64,000 nucleotides of DNA from Bacteroidota bacterium (GCA_018266435.1 JAFEAL010000010.1:81523-145522), one strand, 5' to 3'. Shown: positions 27,792 through 38,485, counted from the stretch's first letter. Notes: generated from the letters alone by a model not told the origin. Made by a program: numbers and translations.

Positions 27792-28067
27792 ATGTATTTA
27801 ACTACAGCAGTAAAGCAGGATTTGTTTGCCAAACATGGTTTCGCAAAAAAGAAAACGGACACAGGCTCTCCGGAATCACAGATTACTTTATTTACCCATC
27901 GCATCAACCATTTAACCAGCCATCTTCAAACGTATAAAAAGGACTTTGCCACCCAGCAGGGTTTGCTGAAACTGGTAGGTAAGCGCAAGAGACTGCTCAA
28001 CTATCTTCAGCGCAATGATATCAACAGGTATCGCGCAATTCTGGCAGAATTAGATTTAAGAAAATAA
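27792..28067 (+). CDS. rpsO: Ribosomal protein S15
   Basis: 91 residues with the S15 signature TGSPESQITLFTHRINHLTSHLQTYKKD and LVGKRKRLLNYL. It binds 16S rRNA helices in the platform of the small subunit. It precedes pnp as in most bacteria, with a terminator between them that should limit read-through. Confidence 0.98.
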   Translation: MYLTTAVKQDLFAKHGFAKKKTDTGSPESQITLFTHRINHLTSHLQTYKKDFATQQGLLKLVGKRKRLLNYLQRNDINRYRAILAELDLRK

Positions 28068-28086
28068 TTCAAACTATCTTCTATCA

Positions 28087-28112
28087 GGGAACCTCATTTA
28101 GGGTTCCCTTTT
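28087..28112 (+). terminator. Terminator between rpsO and pnp
   Basis: GGGAACC at 28087-28093 pairs with GGTTCCC ending at 28108 around the loop TCATTTA, then TTTT. It lies 20 bp after the rpsO stop. Because pnp follows in 42 bp, it may act as a partial terminator. Confidence 0.8.
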
Positions 28113-28149
28113 CGCATTTAAAACGGGCTGTCATTGCCCACCAATCTTT

Positions 28150-30288
28150 ATGAAACAACCTATAATTTCAAAAACTTGCAACTTACCTGATGGCCGAACA
28201 ATTACCATTGAAACAGGCAAACTGGCCCGCCAAGCAGACGGATCAGTTGTGCTGAGAATGGGTAATACTATGATCTTGGCAACTGTTGTATCAAATAAGG
28301 AAGGAGTAGAGGGTGCCGATTTTTTACCACTCTCAGTTGATTACCAGGAAAAATTCGCTTCAATGGGTAAAATACCCGGAGGTTTTTTAAGACGTGAAGG
28401 AAAACTTTCAGACCATGAAGTATTAATCAGCCGATTGGTAGATCGTGCTATTCGTCCCTTATTTCCAGATGATTATCACGCAGAAACTCAAGTAAATATT
28501 CAATTAATTTCCGGAGACCTTAATGCACTGCCCGACTCACTTGCTGCCTTTGCCGCATCGGCAGCTCTTTCAGTTTCTGACATTCCTTTTCAAGGCCCCA
28601 TTTCTGAGGTACGTGTCGTTCGCCTTAATGGCCAATTCATTATCAATCCAACGTTAGAGCAAAAAGAGAAATCTGATTTGGATTTTATTGTAGCAGCCTC
28701 CATCGAAAACATTTTAATGGTAGAAGGCGAAGCCAAAGAAATTCAAGAGACCGATATGCTCCAGGCATTGAAGTTGGCGCACGAGGCCATTAAAACCCAA
28801 TGCCAATTGCAGATTGCACTGACCCAGGAGGTTGGTAAAACTGAAAAGCGCAAATACGAGCACGAAACTAAAGATGAAACCCTTCGCGAAGAATTGAATA
28901 AACTTCTGTATAGCAAAGTGTACGAAGTAGCCCAAAAACAATTGACCAGTAAGCATGATCGTTCTGAGTTATTCGGTAAAATCGTTGATGATTATTTGGC
29001 CTCACTTCCGGAAGACACCACTATCAGCAAAGAGTTGGTGAAAAAATATTACAAGGAAATTCAGAAGAAAGCTTGCCGCAATCTTGTATTAAATGAAAAG
29101 GTACGATTAGATGGCCGTAAAACCACGGAAATACGTCCAATTTGGTCAGAGGTTGATTATCTTCCTTCTGCCCACGGCTCGGCTATTTTCACGCGCGGAG
29201 AAACCCAGTCGCTCACTACAGCCACCCTGGGAACTAAACTTGATGAGCAATTAATTGATGGGGCGGTATTTTCCGGAACTAACAAATTCATTTTACATTA
29301 TAATTTTCCCGGATTTTCAACCGGAGAAGTAAAACCCAACCGGGGTCCTGGCCGCAGAGAAGTGGGACATGGCAACTTAGCTATGCGCTCATTGAAACAG
29401 GTACTTCCTGACCTGACCGAAAGCCCCTACACAATCCGTGTAGTGTCTGATATACTGGAGTCAAACGGTTCGTCTTCAATGGCAACTGTTTGTGCAGGTT
29501 CATTGGCATTGATGGATGCCGGAATAAAAATTTCAGGCCCTGTTTCGGGTATTGCCATGGGCATGATTTCCGATAGCTCAACAGGAAAATATGCTATTCT
29601 TTCTGATATACTCGGAGATGAAGATCATCTGGGAGACATGGATTTTAAAGTAACCGGAACAGAGAAGGGCATCACTGCCTGCCAAATGGATTTAAAAGTT
29701 GACGGCTTGACCTACGAAGTTTTGGCCGAAGCCTTAAACCAAGCTAAGGAGGGTAGAAATTTCATTCTCAATGAAATGAAGAAGACACTGAGCGCACCAA
29801 AGCCCGACTTTAAACCTCATGCACCACGTGCCGTTACCATCACGATAGACAAAGACCTGATCGGTGCCGTAATCGGTCCTGGCGGAAAAGTAGTACAGGA
29901 TATTCAGAAAACAACCGGGGCAACTATTGTTATTGAAGAAGTAGCCAACAAAGGGCTGGTCAATATTTTTGCCACAGATCAAACAATAATGGATGCCGCA
30001 GTAAAACGGGTAAGAGCCATTGTAGCCATGCCCGAAGTAGGCGAAGTCTATGATGGAAAAGTAAAATCGATCATGCCGTTTGGCGCGTTTGTTGAGTTCA
30101 TGTCGGGCAAGGATGGGTTACTCCATATTTCAGAAATCAAATGGGAACGACTTGAAAAAATGGAAGGAGTACTCGAAGTAGGAGAAGAGATTAAAGTGAA
30201 ACTGATTGAAATTGATAAAAAGACAGGTAAATTTAGACTTTCACGTAAAGCGCTGATTCCAAAACCTCAGGTAAAAGAGGAAAATTAA
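28150..30288 (+). CDS. pnp: Polyribonucleotide nucleotidyltransferase (PNPase)
   Basis: 712 residues. Two RNase PH domains ([28 protein letters not shown]; later [22 protein letters not shown] with catalytic Asp), an all-alpha linker, a KH domain ([18 protein letters not shown], about residues 575-635) and an S1 domain ([34 protein letters not shown]). It degrades RNA phosphorolytically 3' to 5'. Complete, with family-typical length. Confidence 0.98.
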   Translation: MKQPIISKTCNLPDGRTITIETGKLARQADGSVVLRMGNTMILATVVSNKEGVEGADFLPLSVDYQEKFASMGKIPGGFLRREGKLSDHEVLISRLVDRAIRPLFPDDYHAETQVNIQLISGDLNALPDSLAAFAASAALSVSDIPFQGPISEVRVVRLNGQFIINPTLEQKEKSDLDFIVAASIENILMVEGEAKEIQETDMLQALKLAHEAIKTQCQLQIALTQEVGKTEKRKYEHETKDETLREELNKLLYSKVYEVAQKQLTSKHDRSELFGKIVDDYLASLPEDTTISKELVKKYYKEIQKKACRNLVLNEKVRLDGRKTTEIRPIWSEVDYLPSAHGSAIFTRGETQSLTTATLGTKLDEQLIDGAVFSGTNKFILHYNFPGFSTGEVKPNRGPGRREVGHGNLAMRSLKQVLPDLTESPYTIRVVSDILESNGSSSMATVCAGSLALMDAGIKISGPVSGIAMGMISDSSTGKYAILSDILGDEDHLGDMDFKVTGTEKGITACQMDLKVDGLTYEVLAEALNQAKEGRNFILNEMKKTLSAPKPDFKPHAPRAVTITIDKDLIGAVIGPGGKVVQDIQKTTGATIVIEEVANKGLVNIFATDQTIMDAAVKRVRAIVAMPEVGEVYDGKVKSIMPFGAFVEFMSGKDGLLHISEIKWERLEKMEGVLEVGEEIKVKLIEIDKKTGKFRLSRKALIPKPQVKEEN

Positions 30289-30369
30289 CTTTCGTTAAAG
30301 AACAAATTTTACTTGATTTTTTTTGGAACTTATTTCTAATTTTCACGTGTTTAAACCACAGTAACTACG

Positions 30370-31233
30370 ATGAGACAGCTTAAGATCAGTAAACAGATAA
30401 CTAACCGCGAAAGCCAATCGCTTGATAAATACCTGCAAGAAATCGGCAAAGTGGATTTGCTTACCCCTGATGAAGAGGTGGAGTTAGCCAAGCGCATTAA
30501 AGAGGGCGATCAGATTGCCTTAGAGAAACTGACCAAGGCCAATTTGCGCTTTGTTGTTTCTGTAGCTAAGCAGTATCAAAACCAAGGGTTATCATTAGGT
30601 GATTTGATCAATGAGGGAAACTTAGGTTTAATTAAAGCCGCTCAACGTTTTGATGAAACCCGCGGGTTCAAGTTTATTTCGTATGCCGTTTGGTGGATTC
30701 GCCAGTCCATCTTGCAAGCCTTGGCTGAGCAATCGCGCATTGTGCGTTTGCCACTTAACCGTGTAGGCTCACTAAATAAAATTTCAAAAACATTTTCTGA
30801 ACTCGAACAAAAATACGAACGCGAACCTTCACCCGAAGAGTTGGCCGAAGTGCTTGATGTTACTACTGCCGAGGTGGTGGACACCATGAAAATTTCAGGC
30901 CGGCATGTGTCTATGGATGCACCATTTGTTCAGGGAGAAGAAAACAGTTTGCTCGATGTGTTGGAAAACGATAGTGAAGAAACACCCGATTCAGGCTTGA
31001 TCACCGATTCTTTACGCAGAGAAGTGCAACGGGCATTGTCTACCTTAACTCAACGAGAAGCCGATGTGATCACGCTTTATTTCGGTTTAAATGGTGAACA
31101 TGCCATGACACTGGAAGAAATTGGAGAGAAGTTTAGTCTCACGCGTGAGCGGGTGCGCCAGATCAAAGAAAAAGCCATCCGCAGACTGCGCCACACCAGT
31201 AGAAGTAAGGCATTGAAACCTTATTTGGGTTAA
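30370..31233 (+). CDS. rpoD: Primary RNA polymerase sigma factor (sigma-70 group, Bacteroidota short form)
   Basis: 287 residues. Regions 1.2 ([20 protein letters not shown]), 2 ([37 protein letters not shown]), 3 and 4 ([30 protein letters not shown]) are intact. There is no long region 1.1, as normal for the Bacteroidota housekeeping sigma that reads TTTG/TAnnTTTG promoters. Those promoter motifs occur in this window. Confidence 0.96.
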   Translation: MRQLKISKQITNRESQSLDKYLQEIGKVDLLTPDEEVELAKRIKEGDQIALEKLTKANLRFVVSVAKQYQNQGLSLGDLINEGNLGLIKAAQRFDETRGFKFISYAVWWIRQSILQALAEQSRIVRLPLNRVGSLNKISKTFSELEQKYEREPSPEELAEVLDVTTAEVVDTMKISGRHVSMDAPFVQGEENSLLDVLENDSEETPDSGLITDSLRREVQRALSTLTQREADVITLYFGLNGEHAMTLEEIGEKFSLTRERVRQIKEKAIRRLRHTSRSKALKPYLG

Positions 31234-31260
31234 AAATATTGTAAATGAACTCACTTTAAA

Positions 31261-31286
31261 AGGGTCTCTTCAGTGAGACCTTTTTT
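31261..31286 (+). terminator. Terminator after rpoD
   Basis: GGTCTC at 31263-31268 pairs with GAGACC at 31275-31280 around TTCAGT, followed by six T. It lies 28 bp after the rpoD stop and just before trxB; a GTG start inside it is therefore not credible for trxB. Confidence 0.8.
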
Positions 31287-31305
31287 GTCTAAAAGAGAAA
31301 TGATT

Positions 31306-32253
31306 ATGAATAACTCAGAAAAAGCTAAAATTTTAATTATTGGCTCTGGACCTGCCGGATATACGGCAGCCATTTATGCGGCCCGTGCAGGACTAAAACC
31401 GGTTCTCTATACCGGAAGTCAACCCGGTGGACAGTTAACCACCACCAATGATGTAGAAAATTTTCCGGGCTACCCAGAAGGCATCAATGGACCACAAATG
31501 ATGGTGGACTTGCAGAAACAAGCCGAAAGGTTTGGAACCAAGGTATTTTTTTCTCAAGTAACCTCAGTTGATTTTTCGTCTTACCCCCTGAAAGTTACAG
31601 TTGATGAAAAACAAATTATTGAGGCAGAGTCTGTGATTGTTGCTACCGGAGCATCGGCCAAGTATTTGGGATTACCCTCTGAGCAAACTTTTGCCAACAA
31701 GGGTGTTTCGGCCTGTGCCGTGTGTGATGGATTTTTCTATCGCGGCAAGGAAGTAGCCGTGGTGGGAGCAGGAGATTCTGCCGCTGAAGAATCAACGTAC
31801 TTAGCTAAACTTTGCAGTAAAGTTCACCTCATTGTTAGAAGAAATGAAATGAGGGCATCAAAGATTATGCAACAACGGGTGAAAAATACTCCTAATATTG
31901 AGATACATTGGAATACACAAACTGAAGAAATCCTGGGCGATGAAAATGGGGTGACCGGCATACAAGTTAGTACCGATGGTAAAGTAAAAGTGATACCGGT
32001 GCAAGGATTCTTCCTGGCAATAGGCCACAAACCCAATACCGGAATTTTCAACGGACAATTAGAATTGGATGAAGCCGGATATGTGAAAGTTGATCCCGGC
32101 ACAACCAAAACCAGTGTAGAAGGTGTGTTTGCAGTGGGCGATGTAGCTGACAGGGTTTACCGGCAAGCCATTACAGCTGCCGGAACGGGTTGCATGGGAG
32201 CCTTGGATGCAGAGAAATTTTTGGCCGCAAAAGAAGCGGAGGTACATGCTTGA
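31306..32253 (+). CDS. trxB: Thioredoxin reductase
   Basis: 315 residues from the ATG at 31306 (another ATG is at 31300). FAD-binding GSGPAGYTAAIYAARA, redox pair Cys137-x-x-Cys140 (CAVCDGFF), NADPH-binding VVGAGDSAAEE and the C-terminal FAD motif VEGVFAVGDVAD are all present. It reduces thioredoxin with NADPH. The neighbouring bshB1 suggests a shared thiol-redox context. Confidence 0.97.
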   Translation: MNNSEKAKILIIGSGPAGYTAAIYAARAGLKPVLYTGSQPGGQLTTTNDVENFPGYPEGINGPQMMVDLQKQAERFGTKVFFSQVTSVDFSSYPLKVTVDEKQIIEAESVIVATGASAKYLGLPSEQTFANKGVSACAVCDGFFYRGKEVAVVGAGDSAAEESTYLAKLCSKVHLIVRRNEMRASKIMQQRVKNTPNIEIHWNTQTEEILGDENGVTGIQVSTDGKVKVIPVQGFFLAIGHKPNTGIFNGQLELDEAGYVKVDPGTTKTSVEGVFAVGDVADRVYRQAITAAGTGCMGALDAEKFLAAKEAEVHA

Positions 32254-32283
32254 TGTGCTTCCAATCACCAATTTCCAAAATAA

Positions 32284-33000
32284 ATGAAGCTTGACATTCT
32301 AGCCCTTTGTGCTCATCCGGATGATGCTGAAATCAGTTGTGCGGCAACGCTGGCTAAACATATTTCGCTCGGTCATCAGGTGGGTGTTATTGATTTAACA
32401 CGCGGTGAGTTGGGTACACGCGGTACGGCTGAAATCCGGGATCAGGAGGCGGCCGAAGCCGCTCAAATTCTGGGCCTATCTGTTCGTAAAAACCTTAAGC
32501 TGCGCGATGGTTTTTTTGGACTCACCGAAGGAGAAAAACTGGAAGTAATCAAAGTGATACGCACGTATCAACCTGAAATTATATTGACTAACGCAGTCAC
32601 TGATCGTCACCCTGACCATGGACGGGCAGCTGATTTGGTTCGCGATTGTTGTTTCCTTTCAGGCCTGCCTAAAGTAAAGACTGAAATCAATGGTGCAGAT
32701 CAAAAAGAATGGAGACCCAAAGCCGTCTATCATTTTATCCAAAGCCAATACATCAAGCCTGATTTTGTAGTGGACGTGTCTGCTTTTTGGGAAAAAAAAA
32801 TGGAGTCACTCCGGGCATTCAAATCACAGTTTTACGATCCAAAAAGCAACGAGCCAGAAACATTCATTTCTAATCCCGGGTTTATGAAACTGATTGAAGC
32901 CCGCGGGCATGAACTTGGGTATTCAATAGGAGTGAAGTACGGAGAAGGATTTACCGTTGAACGGCATCTTGGGGTTGATCACCTCTTTTACCTGAAATAG
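32284..33000 (+). CDS. bshB1: Bacillithiol biosynthesis deacetylase BshB1
   Basis: 238 residues of the LmbE/PIG-L deacetylase family. The zinc/catalytic motif CAHPDDAE lies at the N-terminus and DRHPDHGR in the middle. The bacillithiol-specific type is suggested by LTRGELGTRGTAEIRDQEA and the conserved end ERHLGVDHLFYL. It deacetylates GlcNAc-malate to GlcN-malate, the second step of bacillithiol synthesis. Confidence 0.93.
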   Translation: MKLDILALCAHPDDAEISCAATLAKHISLGHQVGVIDLTRGELGTRGTAEIRDQEAAEAAQILGLSVRKNLKLRDGFFGLTEGEKLEVIKVIRTYQPEIILTNAVTDRHPDHGRAADLVRDCCFLSGLPKVKTEINGADQKEWRPKAVYHFIQSQYIKPDFVVDVSAFWEKKMESLRAFKSQFYDPKSNEPETFISNPGFMKLIEARGHELGYSIGVKYGEGFTVERHLGVDHLFYLK

Positions 33001-33002
33001 TT

Positions 33003-33650
33003 TTACGGAGCCAGGCGATGCACTTGCCATAACCCGTCAATTTTGGTAAACAGAAGTCTGTCGTGCAACCGACTAGGGCGCCCTTGCCAGAATTCTATTC
33101 TAAAGGGATCTACTTCAAAGCCACCCCACTGCTTTGGTTTGGGAAGTTTTTCCTGCCCTTCAAATTTTTTCTGCATTTGGTTCACACGCTCTTCCAGTAT
33201 TTTTCGGTTGGCAATAAGTGTACTTTGGGGTGAAGCCCATGCTCCAATCTGACTTTCGCGAGGACGGCTTTGAAAATATTTTTCTGATAATTCGTCACCT
33301 TCACGCGTAGCAGTTCCTTCAATTCTTACTTGCCTCTCCAGTTCGGGCCAAAAAAAAGTCAAGGCACAAGCCGGATTTTTTTCTAATTCTTTTCCCTTCC
33401 GGCTTTGATAGTTAGTGTAGAAAATAAATTTTTTGTTTTCCACTCCTTTCAGTAGTACAATTCTGGCCGATGGCAGTCCGTCCTCTGATACCGTGGAGAG
33501 CGTAAAAGCATTAGGCTCTGTTACTTCGCTCCGGACGGCCTCATCAAACCACTTTGTAAACTGAGTAATAGGGTCTTGGTCGATTGAGCTCGAATCAAGT
33601 GAGAATTTGGAATAATCTTTTCGTATGTCAGCTATTGACTTATTTTGCAT
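33003..33650 (-). CDS. pdxH: Pyridoxamine 5'-phosphate oxidase
   Basis: 215 residues. FMN-binding and catalytic patterns: NAFTLSTVSEDGLPSARIVLLKG, FYTNYQSRKGKELEKNP, SRPRESQIGAWASPQS, and the C-terminal RIEFWQGRPSRLHDRLLF. It oxidises PNP or PMP to pyridoxal phosphate. It converges with bshB1 (2 bp between stops) and is divergent from yqgE. Confidence 0.97.
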   Translation of the reverse strand: MQNKSIADIRKDYSKFSLDSSSIDQDPITQFTKWFDEAVRSEVTEPNAFTLSTVSEDGLPSARIVLLKGVENKKFIFYTNYQSRKGKELEKNPACALTFFWPELERQVRIEGTATREGDELSEKYFQSRPRESQIGAWASPQSTLIANRKILEERVNQMQKKFEGQEKLPKPKQWGGFEVDPFRIEFWQGRPSRLHDRLLFTKIDGLWQVHRLAP

Positions 33651-33730
33651 TTGCGGGTGATGGAAAAATAACTTTGATTTGGAAAATTTATGTTACAAAT
33701 TGAGTGGCAATTTAAGAAGAAATATAAGTG

Positions 33731-34309
33731 ATGATGGATTTTTTTGACTATGCAAACAAGCTAAAACCAAGGGCTGGCAGTTTGTTGATTTCAGAACCCT
33801 ATCTGGCTGACCCTAATTTTGACCGCACTATTGTCTTTCTTTGCGAGCACAATGAAGAAGGCACAATCGGTTTTGTAATGAATAGACCCTCTGAGTCAAC
33901 CGTAGGTTCATTAGTCAGCAACCTGGAAAAACTTGATGCAGTAGCTTTTGTTGGGGGGCCTGTACAGCAAGATACACTCCATTATGTGCATCGTTACAGA
34001 GGAATTGATGGAGCCATTGAAGTAATTGATGGAGTCTTTTGGGGGGGTGACTTTGATACAATCATTGATAAAATAAATCTAAATCAAATAACCTCTGAAG
34101 ATATCCGGTTCTTTTTGGGGTATAGCGGATGGTCGCCCGGTCAATTAGAGGAAGAGATTAAGACTAATTCATGGATAGTAAGCGATCACTTTTCAGAAGA
34201 TTTGTTTTTTGATACGGATTTTGATGCCATGTGGCGTAAAACATTGAAAGCCATGGGCGGTAGGTATTCAATGTACTCAAATTACCCGGTTGACCCGACC
34301 TTGAATTAA
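33731..34309 (+). CDS. yqgE: YqgE/AlgH family protein
   Basis: 192 residues from the ATG at 33731 (GTG at 33728 and ATG at 33734 are also in frame). The sequence PRAGSLLISEPYLADPNFDRTIVFLCEHNEEGTIGFVMNRP is the family signature, followed by YSGWSPGQLEEEI. The molecular role of this family is not firmly established. 34 bp before the DUF349 gene, likely independent of it. Confidence 0.92.
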   Translation: MMDFFDYANKLKPRAGSLLISEPYLADPNFDRTIVFLCEHNEEGTIGFVMNRPSESTVGSLVSNLEKLDAVAFVGGPVQQDTLHYVHRYRGIDGAIEVIDGVFWGGDFDTIIDKINLNQITSEDIRFFLGYSGWSPGQLEEEIKTNSWIVSDHFSEDLFFDTDFDAMWRKTLKAMGGRYSMYSNYPVDPTLN

Positions 34310-34343
34310 GCGAATCTATGTATCTTTACACTTTATAAAACAC

Positions 34344-36209
34344 ATGGAAAACAGGAGTGAGTTGGAAGAGAAGGAAACAATGCTGGAGCAGGTAGCCATT
34401 AATGGTAATCATTTGATTGAACTGAGTGACGAATCTGTGACAACCCCTGAATGGTTTGATGAAAAAAACCAGAATGAAGGAGACGAATCCATTGTTCACA
34501 AACCACTTGATTATTCATCCTTTGGCAAAAAAGAATTTGTTAACCTGCTGAAAGAAGTTGCATCGGCTAACGATTTTAAACGAGCAGAAGAAATTATACG
34601 TGAGGTAAAACCACTGGTTGATTCCATCCGCAACCAAGAGCGTGCACAAGCACTTGCCCGTTTTATATTGGAAGGGGGCACCGAACAGGATTTCGATTAC
34701 AAAGGCGATGAGTGGGATAACGCTTTTGATATTTATGTTAAATCTATTCGCGAAAACCGGTTGCGTTATTTTCGCGAAATTGAAGAACAAAAGAACAGCA
34801 ACCTCAACGCAAAAAAATCAGTACTTGAAAAACTGCGTGAACTGGCAGACGGTGAAGACACCGAACACTCGCTGCGTAATTTTAAAGAACTGCAAAAAGA
34901 ATGGAAAGCCATTGGACAGGTTCCGCAGAATGAAGTTAAAACACTTTGGGCAAACTATCACGCATTGGTTGATCGCTATTATGACCAACGAAGCATTTAT
35001 TTTGAACTGAAAGAACTTGACCGGAAAAAAAATCTTGAATTAAAAAAAGAGTTGATAGCCAGAGCAGAACACCTGCTTTCCATTGAAAATATTGGTCAGG
35101 CTACAAAAGAACTCAATGACTTGCACGATGACTTTAGGCACATTGGGCCTGTGCCATTGGAAGATAAAGAGGCAATCTGGCAAAAATTTAAAGCAGCATC
35201 GGATGCCGTTTATGCCAAACGTGATGTAAAAGTTGCTGAGCTGCTGAAAGAACTTCAACACAATTTGGCAGAGAAAGAAAAGATCAATGCCGAAATAGTA
35301 GTCTTTGCTGAATTCAATACCGACCGGATCAAAGACTGGAATCAAAAAACAAAAGAAATTCAAGAACTTCAGAAAAAATGGGAATCCATCGGTGGAGTGC
35401 CACGGGCAAACACCCGTGACGTAAACAGAAAATTCTGGAATTCACTAAAAGCATTTTTTCACAACAAAAATGTTTTTTTTAAAAAACTAGATGCCGAACG
35501 AAATGCCAACCTTCAGTTGAAAACAGAACTTCTTAATAAGGCCATTGCTTTGAAAGAGAGCAATGATTGGCATAAAGCTTCGGCAGAACTAAAGTCATTG
35601 CAACAACAATGGAAAGAAATTGGCCCTGTGCCTGAAAAACAACGCGAAAAAATATTTCAACAGTTTAAAGAAGCGTGTGATTACTTCTTTAATCAGCTCA
35701 GGTCACAGATGACACAGGCAGAAAAAGAGCAACATGATGTGTTATCGCAAAAAGAAATCATTATCAAAGACCTCCAAAAAATGGCTGAGAACGGAAATGG
35801 CACCATTGAACAGGTCAAAGAAATGCAAGCCCGGTTTATGGGGTTGGGTATGGTACCCAAACAAGCGATACATTCGGTAAACCAACGGTTCAGCGAATCG
35901 TTAAGCAAAGCTATAGCCTCACTGCCCTTATCCAAAAACGAAAAAGATAATGCCGAGTTAGGTATGCAAATAGCTGCGCTTAAGCAAAGCCATCAGGGTG
36001 ACAAAAAGATACACCACAAAGAATTTCATTTGCGCAAGCAGATTGCCAAAGCGGAAAATGATATTGCCACACTACGCAATAACCTTGAGTTTTTTGGCCG
36101 TTCAAAAAATGCGGAGAAAATGAAGGAAGAATTTAGTTTGAAAATCAAAGAAGCCGATGAGGCACTGTTGCATTTAAAAAAACAACTGCAAATGGTACAA
36201 GCTTCGTGA
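34344..36209 (+). CDS. DUF349 repeat protein
   Basis: 621 residues. Several DUF349 units of about 70 residues are recognisable by the repeated pattern LxxLQxxWKxIGxVPxxxxxxLWxxFxxxxDxFYxxR (for example KELQKEWKAIGQVPQNEVKTLW, KSLQQQWKEIGPVPEKQREKIF). Highly charged and alpha-helical with a C-terminal coiled coil; no signal peptide. Common in Bacteroidota; function unknown. It ends 112 bp before the tRNA-Thr gene. Confidence 0.9.
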   Translation: MENRSELEEKETMLEQVAINGNHLIELSDESVTTPEWFDEKNQNEGDESIVHKPLDYSSFGKKEFVNLLKEVASANDFKRAEEIIREVKPLVDSIRNQERAQALARFILEGGTEQDFDYKGDEWDNAFDIYVKSIRENRLRYFREIEEQKNSNLNAKKSVLEKLRELADGEDTEHSLRNFKELQKEWKAIGQVPQNEVKTLWANYHALVDRYYDQRSIYFELKELDRKKNLELKKELIARAEHLLSIENIGQATKELNDLHDDFRHIGPVPLEDKEAIWQKFKAASDAVYAKRDVKVAELLKELQHNLAEKEKINAEIVVFAEFNTDRIKDWNQKTKEIQELQKKWESIGGVPRANTRDVNRKFWNSLKAFFHNKNVFFKKLDAERNANLQLKTELLNKAIALKESNDWHKASAELKSLQQQWKEIGPVPEKQREKIFQQFKEACDYFFNQLRSQMTQAEKEQHDVLSQKEIIIKDLQKMAENGNGTIEQVKEMQARFMGLGMVPKQAIHSVNQRFSESLSKAIASLPLSKNEKDNAELGMQIAALKQSHQGDKKIHHKEFHLRKQIAKAENDIATLRNNLEFFGRSKNAEKMKEEFSLKIKEADEALLHLKKQLQMVQAS

Positions 36210-36321
36210 AAGTGCTTGTAATACAACAATCTTCGATTATTTTTGCACTCTCTTTTTGTTTTCTTACCTGCCGACAGAACTCCGCTGACGCGGGATGAGT
36301 AGGGTAACCAGACAAAATATT

Positions 36322-36394
<73 letters not shown>

Positions 36395-36398
36395 CAAC

Positions 36399-36432
36399 AA
36401 AACCCTATTTTTATTCCAAAATCGGGTTTTTT
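36399..36432 (+). terminator. Terminator after tRNA-Thr
   Basis: AAAACCC at 36399-36405 pairs with GGGTTTT at 36424-36430, followed by TT and a further T-rich stretch. It separates the tRNA transcript from the integrase. Confidence 0.65.
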
Positions 36433-36485
36433 GTTTTTACTTGGTGGCGGCATTTAATGCTTTTTGTGGCAATTCAACGGTACTT

Positions 36486-36505
36486 ATGTAACCCTAATGT
36501 AACCC
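36486..36505 (+). repeat. Two 9-bp direct repeats (ATGTAACCC) 11 bp apart before the integrase
   Basis: ATGTAACCC at 36486-36494 and 36497-36505, immediately upstream of the integrase ATG at 36507. The spacing of one helical turn suggests integrase arm-type or regulatory sites; chance is possible for so short a repeat. Confidence 0.4.
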
Positions 36506-36506
36506 C

Positions 36507-37685
36507 ATGATAACGATCCGCCTCTATCAAAACCGAAGCAAAGCCCGTAAGGATGGCACTGCCCCCGTTTATTACGTCCTTGCCAAAGGCACAGAGCGAA
36601 AGTATATAAGCACACAAAAGTATCTGCACGCAAAGCATTTTGACAACGAGTCTGGGACTGTTCTCAGGGGAGCTGACAACAGCATCAAACTCAACGCTTA
36701 TTTTAAAAGACAGATGACCGTTCTTGATGACATTATCATTGATATAACCAATGGTGGTGACGAACCAACATTTGAAAAAATCGAAGCAAAATACCGAAAT
36801 GATAACAGCGAGGATTTTATTTCATTCGCTTTAAGTGAATTGAGAGAACTGAAAGGCACTATTGCTTTCAAAACTTGGAAAGGTTATGAAAACAGGCTTG
36901 AAAATCTCAAGAAGTATAAGACGGCAATCCCGTTCAACACCATCAACCACACATTTCTCACCTCACTTAAACATTATCTCATAACAGTAAAAAAGAGGAA
37001 GGTCAATGGTTGCTATCAGGATTTTGCGTGTATCAAAAAATTTTATCGCATAGCTGTTCTGAAGGGCAAGGCAAAAGGAAACCCCTTTGAAAATTTTAAG
37101 TTGAGTACCGAAGAAACTGTTCGGGCTTGGTTGACCAAGGAAGAATTGTTGAGTTTGTACGAACTCCTCAAAGGCGAAGAAATATCGGAAGCAATAAAAA
37201 ATACACTGCGCCATTTTTTGTTCAGTTGTTTCACTGGCCTACGTTTTGGTGATAAGGTTCAGTTTAATGATAGTAATATTGTTGACGGTCGGATACAACT
37301 GAAGACATCCAAAACAGGTAAACCCATTTTAGTGCCATTCAATGACCAAGCTAAGGAGCTACTCCTACCAGTCCTAAGTAGACAACTGAAGGTCGGAAAC
37401 AACAGGGTCAATGATGAGCTTGAAATCTGTATGGATAAAGTGAAGATCAACAAGCACATTACCTATCATTGCAGTAGGCATACCTTCGCCATTAACTGCA
37501 TAATGTCAGGCATAGATATTATAACAGTGCGCGATTGGCTGGGGCATACCAGTGTTACAACTACCGAGATCTATGCGAAGATAGCCGCACAGTATAAGGA
37601 CGAGAGCATGAAAAAATTTGATTCTTTTTTTAAAAAAGATGTCAAAGAGGCGCAGCTCGAACAGATAACCTACAGTCATGGCTAA
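36507..37685 (+). CDS. int: Tyrosine recombinase/integrase of the element
   Basis: 392 residues. An N-terminal arm-binding/SAM-like part typical of Bacteroidota integrases (ITIRLYQNRSKARKDGTAPVYYVL) precedes the catalytic domain. Catalytic residues are visible: Arg in FTGLRFGD, Lys near LKTSKTGKP, HxxR in YHCSRHTF, His in WLGHTS, and Tyr in TEIYAKI. It should insert the element at the adjacent tRNA-Thr. It is the only large plus-strand gene of the element and reads away from the tRNA. Intact length suggests activity. Confidence 0.95.
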   Translation: MITIRLYQNRSKARKDGTAPVYYVLAKGTERKYISTQKYLHAKHFDNESGTVLRGADNSIKLNAYFKRQMTVLDDIIIDITNGGDEPTFEKIEAKYRNDNSEDFISFALSELRELKGTIAFKTWKGYENRLENLKKYKTAIPFNTINHTFLTSLKHYLITVKKRKVNGCYQDFACIKKFYRIAVLKGKAKGNPFENFKLSTEETVRAWLTKEELLSLYELLKGEEISEAIKNTLRHFLFSCFTGLRFGDKVQFNDSNIVDGRIQLKTSKTGKPILVPFNDQAKELLLPVLSRQLKVGNNRVNDELEICMDKVKINKHITYHCSRHTFAINCIMSGIDIITVRDWLGHTSVTTTEIYAKIAAQYKDESMKKFDSFFKKDVKEAQLEQITYSHG

Positions 37686-37737
37686 AGATGAATTTATGGA
37701 CAAGCTTCCGTGACAGAAGATTCGCGCAAATTTGTTA

Positions 37738-38352
37738 TCAAGTTCTTTTGCTGAAATTAAATATTATTTGTTGATCAGTTTTTTGATCGCTAGCGTCCTT
37801 TGAATAACAAAAACTAATAGTTTTTTCGTTCGCAAATTTGGAGTACAAGCTTGGCCTTAATATTCTAGTTTTATTGTCATTAAATAAAGTTCTAAATTCA
37901 TTTTTAGGATTTCGCCTTACTTTAAAACAGTATTTTTTGTCGGGATCTTCACTATCATTTTTAGATAGTGAAATCAAAACAGGTTTTATTAAAAAATCAG
38001 GTTTTGTCAAGTTAAACTGTTTGGGTATAAAGCCAGAAAAATATTTATTAAACTGTTGAAAAATATCTCCAAGATTTTTTGAATATTCAATGCCGAAGAA
38101 TTGCCTCAGAGTTTTAGCTTCAACTATAAAGCCGTTTACATTGGCTGGCATCTCTAAACTCACTTCAAAATTCTCCCCTTTTAAAAATTCAGTTTTTAAT
38201 AAGGCATACTCTGGTTTGATTTCATTTTCTAAATAAAGTTTTATCAAAACCACATAGTCGATCATTTTATAGCTAAAAGAAAAAGCATCCACTACCCAAC
38301 CTTGCTTTTGCATATCTTCTTTAAGAAGTCTGAAATTTTCGAAAACGCCCAT
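37738..38352 (-). CDS. DUF6037-like protein of unknown function
   Basis: 204 residues. The N-terminus (GVFENFRLLKEDMQKQGW, then FSFSYKMIDYVVLIKLY) and the middle (FIVEAKTLRQFFGIEYSKNLGDIFQQFNKYFSGFIP) look like the family I know as DUF6037, accessory proteins found sporadically on mobile DNA. No membrane span or catalytic motif is seen. AT-rich, unlike the module beside it, so it may be a separate cargo gene next to the integrase. Its promoter should be in the 133-bp gap 38353-38485. Confidence 0.55.
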   Translation of the reverse strand: MGVFENFRLLKEDMQKQGWVVDAFSFSYKMIDYVVLIKLYLENEIKPEYALLKTEFLKGENFEVSLEMPANVNGFIVEAKTLRQFFGIEYSKNLGDIFQQFNKYFSGFIPKQFNLTKPDFLIKPVLISLSKNDSEDPDKKYCFKVRRNPKNEFRTLFNDNKTRILRPSLYSKFANEKTISFCYSKDASDQKTDQQIIFNFSKRT

Positions 38353-38485
38353 TTTACTTTCGCAAATTTTTATTGTTTTAAAAATTTCGCTTGCCTGTAC
38401 TTTTCAAAAACAAAATTAAGTAATCCTAAATTCCTAATAGACATTACCTTATTAATGAGTTAATTTTTAAACTTAGCCCAAAAAT

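Noticed and set aside
31273..31305. Upstream GTG start for trxB
   Set aside because: It lies inside the rpoD terminator hairpin; ATG at 31306 (or 31300) gives the normal N-terminus.
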